Source: DATEEW01 sp035273665
GTDB lineage: Bacteria > Pseudomonadota > Gammaproteobacteria > Burkholderiales > SG8-39
DNA: 64,000 bases
NCBI GenBank assembly: GCA_035273665.1
Contig: DATEOW010000038.1
Coordinates: 1 to 64,000 of the forward strand
Direction: 5' to 3'
In this document: piece by piece, positions 35,486 to 42,206 of the stretch
How the letters are laid out: every line of letters starts with the position of its first letter
Numbering within the stretch: the stretch's first letter is position 1
The notes under the pieces: generated by a model
The model's input: the letters and a program-made list of their open reading frames with translations, nothing else
What the model was told of the DNA's origin: nothing
Databases searched by the model: none
Translations under genes and position numbers: made by a program

Positions 35486-36612
35486 GTGCCGCTTCTACCC
35501 TGTGTTGGTTCAGGCCGGCGCCGCACATCGTAGATTTGCTGGGGTTGCTTGGCGGGCGCACAAGCGCTGCGGACCTATCACTCGAGCAATGGGACGTGTT
35601 GGTGCGCACGGCGAGACGTTTGCGCCTCCTGGGAACGGTTGCGTACCGCCTACGGGCAGATAGTGATCAATGGGCCGCTGTTCCAGGGCCGGTACGGGCG
35701 CATTTTGAATCCGCGCTGACCACCCTCGCCTTTCGACGGCAGAAAGTGCTGCTGGAAATGGATAGCGTCCGCCAAGCCTTGAGTGACCCTGCTATCCCAA
35801 TCGTCCTGCTTAAAGGGGCGGCTTATATTGCTCAGAATCTCCCTTTGGCGCATCAACGGCTGGTAGGCGATCTCGATCTGCTGGTCGATCGGGATCGCTT
35901 GGACGAGGTTGAAACCAGACTGATCGATAGCGGATGGGAATCGCTAAAACCGGATCCTTACGATCAAAAATATTATCGAGATTGGTCACATGAATTGCCG
36001 CCGATGCAATTGCCTGGGCACGCTTTGGAGTTGGATGTACACCACAACATCCTTCCCCCTACCGGGCGTCTTCATCCTCAGGCGGCGCAGCTCATACGCG
36101 ATGCCATTCCGCTAGAAGAAGGTTTTTTCCGCGTGCCGCATCCTGCCGATCAGGTGCTGCATGCCGCAGTCCATCTGTTTCAGGATTCCGATTGCCTTTT
36201 TCGTGCGCGCGATCTAGTGGATATCGACGAACTTATCCGAAACTTCGGGCAAACGCCGTCTTTCTGGGATGAGCTGATATCGCATGCGCGAGTGCATGGT
36301 ATAGAACGGCCACTCTGGTATGCACTGGACTGTGGCGTCGCCATCTTCGATACGCCTGTGCCCAATACCCTGTTCGAAAAATTAAATACTAGGGGTCCGG
36401 GCTATGCGGCCCGTACAATGATGCGCCTTTTGCTTCCGAAAGTACTTTTTACCGAACACCCAGAACGCACTCCTGCCATATCGGAGCGCGTTGCCCGTTG
36501 GCTCCTCTTCCTTCGATCGTTCTGGTTGCGCATGCCCTTAGGGCTATTGCTGCTGCATAGCGCCATGAAGCTGATAAGAAACTTCCGCAAAACGTCAGAG
36601 CGTACTGAATAG
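35482..36612 (+). CDS. Nucleotidyltransferase family protein, HPr-rel-A system
   Basis: A 376-residue protein of the NTP_transf_5 group. The core is IVLLKGAAYIAQNL (107-120) followed by the metal-binding VGDLDLLVDRDRL (128-140) and, later, ELDVHHNILPP, which supplies a third acidic residue. The C-terminal 150 residues are helical with HPADQVLHAAVHLFQD, a usual family segment. Members add a nucleotide to a small molecule or protein; the target is not known. It ends the four-gene unit 33681-36612 and is followed by a long spacer with a sigma-54-type promoter. Confidence 0.85.
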   Translation: MSAASTLCWFRPAPHIVDLLGLLGGRTSAADLSLEQWDVLVRTARRLRLLGTVAYRLRADSDQWAAVPGPVRAHFESALTTLAFRRQKVLLEMDSVRQALSDPAIPIVLLKGAAYIAQNLPLAHQRLVGDLDLLVDRDRLDEVETRLIDSGWESLKPDPYDQKYYRDWSHELPPMQLPGHALELDVHHNILPPTGRLHPQAAQLIRDAIPLEEGFFRVPHPADQVLHAAVHLFQDSDCLFRARDLVDIDELIRNFGQTPSFWDELISHARVHGIERPLWYALDCGVAIFDTPVPNTLFEKLNTRGPGYAARTMMRLLLPKVLFTEHPERTPAISERVARWLLFLRSFWLRMPLGLLLLHSAMKLIRNFRKTSERTE

Positions 36613-37260
36613 ACCCAGTTTGTCTGTACCACTTATGGCATGCCGGTTGCTGGCAGTTGCATCGGCGGGGAAGTTCGAGTTCGCAGGGGCGCTGCAGCGC
36701 TAAGTGGGTTGGGCGCAAGTGCTACGCGTATTTGTCAATCTTTAACAAACCCAAACAAACCGCTATGGCATCTTAAGCGCCCGTAGTCTCGCCGTAATTA
36801 GGCTGAGCTTGTGTACTAGACGATGATACATAGCTCTAGTCTTAGGCCTAACGAGGAATTGAGAACATGGTGTTTGGTATGACACGATGAAGCGTGAGTA
36901 AGGCAACCGAAGGAGCAGTTTAAGCACTTAAAAATAGAGTTAGGAGAGGCAATACTGCGGTTCGTTACAGCCGCCTGAAGCGTCAGCGAATGTTGCATAT
37001 GCATTCGGTCAAATCCAGGCAAACACCGTAGTCAATGGAAGTCCTGTCCCCTGCGTCACATAGCGACGCAATTAAAAGAACAACAGTTTTCTCGAGTTTT
37101 GCAGTATCGCCGTCCAAAAAGAAGCGAAGGACGTATAGGTTGCTTTTGCCCAGTGGAACCGCAGTAACAATGTGCAGCGCGGGGGAATGCAGTCTTGTAA
37201 TAAAAAAGAGCGATAACAAAAACGATAAACGGAGGATAAAAAGATGAGGGGTTTGCTTGT
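36613..37260. other. 648-bp AT-richer spacer, no recognisable gene
   Basis: The largest gene-free stretch of the window, visibly lower in GC than its flanks. No open frame in it resembles a known protein and none has matching codon use. It holds a sigma-54-type promoter at 36636, a CAAAACG/GTTTGTC pair just before it (36588-36624), a small 6-bp hairpin (TGCGTC/GACGCA, 37052-37070) and, at the end, a strong Shine-Dalgarno with a 22-codon leader frame at 37244. Transcripts from 36662 would have a leader of about 600 bases. Confidence 0.6.
36636..36651 (+). promoter_or_regulatory. Sigma-54 (-24/-12) promoter candidate
   Basis: TGGCATGCCGGTTGCT fits TGGCAYR-N4-TTGCW with correct spacing of GG (36637-36638) and GC (36649-36650). 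The start would be near 36662. The next recognised gene is the sugar transferase at 37261, followed by prsK and prsR, so this site could place the sensor-regulator pair under its own control through RpoN. Confidence 0.68.
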
Positions 37261-37312
37261 ATGGTTAACTTGTTTCGCCACTACGTACCGTTGGCAACGA
37301 TTCTGCAGTTAG
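37244..37312 (+). other. Possible 22-codon leader ORF overlapping the sugar transferase start
   Basis: The best Shine-Dalgarno in this area (GGAGG, 37231-37235) is placed eight bases before an ATG at 37244 that is out of frame with the sugar transferase. It would give a 22-residue peptide (MRGLLVWLTCF...) ending at TAG 37310-37312, inside the sugar transferase. The real gene start at 37261 has only AGGGG nine bases upstream. This may be a coupling or attenuating leader, or the GGAGG may simply load ribosomes for 37261. Confidence 0.35.
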
Positions 37313-38649
37313 CGCTCGAAGCGGGATTATTTTTCGCCGCTATTCTGCTTGCGGTAATGATGCAGACGCACAGCACGTTGCTGTCGAGTAGTCTGCCCAT
37401 TCTGCCGGCCTTCGCGTTCGCAGCCTTGATGGTTTGCGTCAACAGCGCGCTTGGACTGTACAGACGCGATAGCGCGCCCTCCTTTTCGCATATGGCGCCT
37501 CGCCTATTGGTCGCCCTATTGATTGGGTTCCCCCTTGCTTACGCCCTTTTTTCGGCGCTTCCGCATGGCGGCCTCTATCAGGATGCGCTGGGCTACACGG
37601 TCCTCCTCGTATTAGCCGGCTTATTAATTTTACGTCGTGTCCTAAGCGCTTCGATCTTGGGCGGTACTTTGCTTAGCCGCCGTGTGCTCATTCTCGGAAC
37701 GGGCGCAGACGCCTTAGCGGTGGATCAAGCCTTAATGGGGCCGCGCGGCTCGGGTTATACCGTGGTTGGCTTCTATCCCATTAGCAATAACGTGAACGTA
37801 TCGGTTCCACAGCACCGAGTGCTGCAACCGGTCGAGTCGCTGCAATCCCTGATCCGATATCTCGCCGTTGACGAAGTGATCGTCGCAGTACGCGAACAAC
37901 GCGGTGGCGTCGTGCCGATGAGTTGTCTGCTCAACTGCCGTCTCGAGGGTGTCCGCGTGACCGACCTGCCCGGTTTTTATGAACGTGTGCGGGGCGAGGT
38001 GCCCATCGAATCGCTAAAGGCGAGCTGGCTGATTTATGGCGAAGGCTTTAGGCAGGGGCGCATGCGCAATATCGTCAAACGCGCCTTCGACGTTGCGACC
38101 GCGGGTACGCTGCTCGTCCTCACTTTTCCGCTCATGGTGCTCGTGGCATTGACCATCCTGTTCGAGGGCGGCGGCGCCGTCATTTATCGTCAGGAACGTG
38201 TGGGCCGGGGCGGCCGACCGTTCACGGTCTACAAATTCCGCAGTATGGTCGCCGACGCGGAAGGCGATGGCCAAGCGCGGTGGGCCCAAACGAATGATCC
38301 ACGGGTCACCGCGTTTGGAAAATTTATCCGCCGCACGCGTATGGACGAGTTACCGCAACTTTGGAATGTTCTCAAAGGCGAAATGAGCTTTGTGGGTCCT
38401 CGCCCTGAGCGTCCCCAGTTCGTCGGCGAATTGGAGCAATCGATTCCTTATTACGGCGCGCGTCATAGCGTCAAACCGGGTCTGACTGGATGGGCGCAAG
38501 TGCGTTATAGCTACGGCGCGTCTGTGGAAGACGCGACTCGCAAACTACAGTTCGACTTGTATTACGTCAAAAACCATTCACTCTTTCTCGATTTGTTGGT
38601 TCTGGTCGAAACGGTGCGTGTGGTCCTGTGGGGTGAAGGGGCGCGCTGA
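37261..38649 (+). CDS. PEP-CTERM-system sugar transferase (initiating, EpsB/WcaJ type)
   Basis: A 462-residue polyprenyl-phosphate hexose-1-phosphate transferase. Four or five membrane segments fill residues 10-120, a CoA-binding-like Rossmann region follows (VLILGTGADALAV near residue 145), and after a further membrane segment comes the catalytic domain: YRQERVGRGGRPFTVYKFRSM, quoted as QERVGRGGRPFTVYKFRSM, then RRTRMDELPQLWNVLKGEMS and FVGPRPERP. It loads the first sugar on undecaprenyl phosphate. The N-terminus VNLFRHYVPLATILQL is typical of the PEP-CTERM-associated subfamily. ATG 37261 is the only start in frame after a TAA at 37237. Confidence 0.93.
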   Translation: MVNLFRHYVPLATILQLALEAGLFFAAILLAVMMQTHSTLLSSSLPILPAFAFAALMVCVNSALGLYRRDSAPSFSHMAPRLLVALLIGFPLAYALFSALPHGGLYQDALGYTVLLVLAGLLILRRVLSASILGGTLLSRRVLILGTGADALAVDQALMGPRGSGYTVVGFYPISNNVNVSVPQHRVLQPVESLQSLIRYLAVDEVIVAVREQRGGVVPMSCLLNCRLEGVRVTDLPGFYERVRGEVPIESLKASWLIYGEGFRQGRMRNIVKRAFDVATAGTLLVLTFPLMVLVALTILFEGGGAVIYRQERVGRGGRPFTVYKFRSMVADAEGDGQARWAQTNDPRVTAFGKFIRRTRMDELPQLWNVLKGEMSFVGPRPERPQFVGELEQSIPYYGARHSVKPGLTGWAQVRYSYGASVEDATRKLQFDLYYVKNHSLFLDLLVLVETVRVVLWGEGAR

Positions 38650-38746
38650 GGCCGCATCAGCGCTTAGTGCCGGATCGGTGGGATGACACTCGCCACCGGC
38701 GCGCTCCCGTAATACATTCCCGATTATTTAAGCCCGAAAGGCTCCC

Positions 38747-40840
38747 TTGAATCCCACCGCTTTTGCCGACCCAGCGACCTGGAGTTACGGCTTCGCTGCG
38801 CTAGGGTTTACTGCTTTTGCGATTCAACTCGCACTGGCATGGCGCGGCGGCTCGCGCGCTTGGTGGTTGCTCGCCGCCGTTTCGCTTGGGGCGTCGTGGG
38901 CAGCGGCGGGTCTGGGTTTCGTCCTCACGCAAAACAGCCTTTGGTGGACGCTAAGCCGTTGGCTCCAACTTGCGCAGATCGCAGCATGGTGCGTTTTCTT
39001 GTTGTTGCTCGCCACTGATCGAGACAATAGCCGGCCGTGGGAATCGTTGTTGTTCAAGGGCGGGCTCTTTGCGCTCATCGTGCTTCTTTTGGGAGCCGGC
39101 TATTCGCCGTCTTATCCGCCTGCCGATGCAGTGCCTACCCAGGATGCGCGGTTTGGTTATTCCGCCATGGTGGGCCTTGCTATTCTTCAATTGGTCTTGC
39201 TCGAACAAATCTGGCGCAATGCGCCGGAAGCGAACCGCTGGGCGCTCAAGCCGCTTTGCTTGGGCCTTGGAGCCGCTTTTATTTATAACTTGTACATGTA
39301 CGCCGAGGCCTCGCTTTTCGGCGTCTTGAGCCAGAATCTTTGGAGTGCGCACGCCGCAACACAAGCCTTGGTGATTCCCTATATCGCCATCGCGGCGGCC
39401 CGCAACAAACAGTGGACGATCGACATCCACATGTCGCGGCAAGTGGTGTTCCACTCTACCGCGCTGCTCGGATGCGGCATTTATCTTTTGCTTGCATCGG
39501 CGATCGGCTATTACATTCGTTTTTTTGGCGGGAGCTGGGGCGGCACTTTACAAGTGGCGCTTCTTTTCGGCGCTTTATTGTTGCTAGGCATGCTCTTTTC
39601 GTCCGGGACGCTGCGCAGCAAGCTGCGCGTGTTCGTCAATAAGAATTTCTTTTCCTATCGTTATGACTATCGGGAAGAGTGGCTTCGTTTCACTCGACGC
39701 TTATCGAGCCGCGAGGCAACGGCAAATTTGAATGAGACCTCGATTCAAGCGCTCGCCGATCTGGTCGAAAGCCCCGCGGGCGCTTTATGGCTTCGCCGGG
39801 AAGGGAAAGTCTTCCGGCAGGTGGCCAGATGGAATATGCCTGCGGTCGCAGAATCGGAGTCCGACACCAGTTCGCTGGCCCTATTCCTCGCGCGAACAGG
39901 ATGGGTTGTCGATGTTTCCCAATATCGACTCAAACCCGAACTTTACGATGGGCTTGTGTTGCCTGACTGGATGGAACGCTCGGAGGACGTATGGATCGTG
40001 CTTCCTCTGCAGGGCGCCGAAGAGTTGAACGGCTTTGTCGTGCTCGCGAACTCAAGGGTGAAACTCGATATCAATTGGGAAGTTCTGGATTTACTTAAAA
40101 CGGCCGCCCGCCAGACTGCGAGCTACTTGGGCCATGTGAATGCCGTCGAAGCGCTGATGGAGGCGCGCAAGTTCGACGCTTTCAACCGCATGTCCGCTTT
40201 CGTCGTTCACGATCTGAAAAACCTTGTGGCGCAATTGAATCTGATGATCAAGAATGCGGAACGCCATCGCCACAATCCCGAGTTCCAGCGCGATATGATG
40301 GACACCGTACAGCACGTCGCCAGCAGAATGAATCATCTGTTGATGCAACTGCGCGCCGGCGCCACGCCGATAGAGAACGCCAAAGCAATCGATCTCAGCG
40401 CGATTGTTCGACGTGTGGAACGCGCCAAGGGCGCCGGAGAGCGGTTAAGTATTCAAGTGGAGGAAAACCTAACTGTATGCGGCCATGAGGAACGACTTGA
40501 ACACGTCGTCGGGCACCTCGTTCAGAATGCACTCGACGCAACGGAAGCCGGCGGACAGGTAGAGATTCGCGTTATTCCCGCAAGCGACGCCGAAGCGTTG
40601 CTGGAAGTCGAGGACAGCGGTATCGGAATGAGCCCCGAATTCGTGCGCGAGCGTTTGTTCCGACCTTTTCAAAGTACCAAACCGACCGGCATGGGGATCG
40701 GCGCATACGAGAGCGCACAATACCTTCAGGGGATTGGCGCTCGTTTGCAAGTTCAGAGCGTCCCCGGACAGGGAACGCGCATTCAGGTATATCTGCCTCG
40801 GCCGAAGAACGCCGAAATCAACTTGGTTCAAGCCGCATGA
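38747..40840 (+). CDS. prsK: XrtA/PEP-CTERM system histidine kinase PrsK
   Basis: A 697-residue membrane sensor kinase. About eight helices occupy residues 10-290, a GAF-like domain roughly 310-450, and the kinase core the rest: FVVHDLKNLVAQL with the phospho-accepting His, VQNALDATEAGG (N box), VEDSGIGMS (G1) and TGMGIGAYES (G2). The start is TTG at 38747 with GAAAGG seven bases upstream; no better in-frame ATG precedes the first helix. Its stop overlaps the ATG of prsR. PrsK/PrsR are reported to control PEP-CTERM/EPS gene expression together with RpoN in floc-forming betaproteobacteria. Confidence 0.94.
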   Translation: MNPTAFADPATWSYGFAALGFTAFAIQLALAWRGGSRAWWLLAAVSLGASWAAAGLGFVLTQNSLWWTLSRWLQLAQIAAWCVFLLLLATDRDNSRPWESLLFKGGLFALIVLLLGAGYSPSYPPADAVPTQDARFGYSAMVGLAILQLVLLEQIWRNAPEANRWALKPLCLGLGAAFIYNLYMYAEASLFGVLSQNLWSAHAATQALVIPYIAIAAARNKQWTIDIHMSRQVVFHSTALLGCGIYLLLASAIGYYIRFFGGSWGGTLQVALLFGALLLLGMLFSSGTLRSKLRVFVNKNFFSYRYDYREEWLRFTRRLSSREATANLNETSIQALADLVESPAGALWLRREGKVFRQVARWNMPAVAESESDTSSLALFLARTGWVVDVSQYRLKPELYDGLVLPDWMERSEDVWIVLPLQGAEELNGFVVLANSRVKLDINWEVLDLLKTAARQTASYLGHVNAVEALMEARKFDAFNRMSAFVVHDLKNLVAQLNLMIKNAERHRHNPEFQRDMMDTVQHVASRMNHLLMQLRAGATPIENAKAIDLSAIVRRVERAKGAGERLSIQVEENLTVCGHEERLEHVVGHLVQNALDATEAGGQVEIRVIPASDAEALLEVEDSGIGMSPEFVRERLFRPFQSTKPTGMGIGAYESAQYLQGIGARLQVQSVPGQGTRIQVYLPRPKNAEINLVQAA

Positions 40841-42189
40841 GCGAAAAACGCAAGCCTTTGCTGATTATCGAAGACGACCCGGCATTGCAGAAGCAGATGC
40901 GGTGGGCTTTCGACGCCTATGAAACGGTGGTCGCGGACGACTACGAGAGCGCCATTACGCAATTGCGTCGCTACGAACCGGCAGTTATCACGATGGATCT
41001 GGGTTTACCCCCGCATCCGGACGACACCCGGGAGGGTTTCCGGCTGTTACAAGATCTGTTGGCGCTTGCGCCCGATGTGAAAGTCATCGTGCTGACGGGG
41101 CAGCATGACCGGGACAATGCGCTGAAAGCGATTGGTATGGGGGCGTACGATTTTTTCGCCAAACCTTTCGAGCCGGAGATGCTCAGCCTCACCATCGAGC
41201 GGGCCTTTAGATTGTTCGAGTTGCAGGAGGAGAATCGCCGTTTGCAAGCAGTGGCGATGGAGGGCGATCCCAATGGTTTGATCACCCGCGACCCGGCTAT
41301 GCAACGCGTCTGCCGCATGGTGGAGAAAGTAGCCGCGACCAACGCCACCGCGCTCCTTTTGGGCGATTCTGGCACGGGCAAGGAGTTACTCGCGCGGGCG
41401 CTGCATCGTCAGTCACCGCGTAAAGACAATCGTTTTGTCGCGATCAACTGCGCCGCTATCCCGGAGAACCTGCTCGAAAGCGAGTTGTTCGGCTATGAGA
41501 AGGGTGCCTTCACCGGTGCTGCGAAGACAACGCCGGGAAAAATAGAAACCGCTCATAACGGCACGCTTTTCCTCGATGAGATCGGCGATCTGCCGCACCC
41601 ATTGCAAGCCAAACTCTTGCGGTTCTTGCAGGAGCGCGTCATCGAGCGGGTCGGCGGGAGAGAGGAAATTCCGGTCGATGTACGTATCGTCTGCGCAACG
41701 CATCAGCATCTCAAAGATCTCATCGCCAACGGGCGCTTCCGAGAAGACTTGTACTATCGGCTGGCGGAAGTGGTTTTGGAGATCCCGCCTTTACGCGAGC
41801 GGCCGGGCGATGCAAGTCTGCTTGCACACGTCTTTGTTCGCCGCTTCGCCAGTGAACAGAAGCGCGGAAGCATGACCTTGTCTCAAGAGGCGCTTGCCGC
41901 GATTGAGGCGCATCCATGGCCCGGGAATGTTCGGGAATTGGAAAACACCATCAAGCGGGCAGTGATCATGTCGGAGGGACAGACCCTGCGCGCGGATGAC
42001 ATTGGTTTGGACGAGGTGGAGGAGAACCCCGAAGCCCTCAATCTACGCCATGTGCGAGAAACCGCGGAAAAACAGGCGGTGGTACGCGTCTTGGGCCGCG
42101 TCAATGGCAATCTAAGCCGCGCAGCGGAGTTGCTCGGCGTCAGCCGTCCCACCTTGTACGATTTGATGCATCGATTCGGACTCAAATAA
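40837..42189 (+). CDS. prsR: Sigma-54-dependent response regulator PrsR
   Basis: A 450-residue NtrC-like regulator. The receiver domain has the acidic pair in LLIIEDDPALQ, the phosphorylated Asp in VITMDLGLPP and Lys in FFAKPFEP. The AAA+ domain has Walker A LLGDSGTGKELLARA, the sigma-54-contacting GAFTGA loop in YEKGAFTGAAKTT and Walker B GTLFLDEIGDL. The C-terminus is a Fis-like HTH (NLSRAAELLGVSRPTLYDLM). The GAFTGA loop means it must act on RpoN promoters; three such candidates lie within 8 kb upstream (33495, 33610, 36636). Confidence 0.96.
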   Translation: MSEKRKPLLIIEDDPALQKQMRWAFDAYETVVADDYESAITQLRRYEPAVITMDLGLPPHPDDTREGFRLLQDLLALAPDVKVIVLTGQHDRDNALKAIGMGAYDFFAKPFEPEMLSLTIERAFRLFELQEENRRLQAVAMEGDPNGLITRDPAMQRVCRMVEKVAATNATALLLGDSGTGKELLARALHRQSPRKDNRFVAINCAAIPENLLESELFGYEKGAFTGAAKTTPGKIETAHNGTLFLDEIGDLPHPLQAKLLRFLQERVIERVGGREEIPVDVRIVCATHQHLKDLIANGRFREDLYYRLAEVVLEIPPLRERPGDASLLAHVFVRRFASEQKRGSMTLSQEALAAIEAHPWPGNVRELENTIKRAVIMSEGQTLRADDIGLDEVEENPEALNLRHVRETAEKQAVVRVLGRVNGNLSRAAELLGVSRPTLYDLMHRFGLK

Positions 42190-42206
42190 AAGCAGGACTA
42201 TAAGTC

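Noticed and set aside
36816..37219. Reading frames on either strand within the 648-bp spacer
   Set aside because: They are short, have atypical composition, lack good ribosome-binding sites and resemble no known protein.
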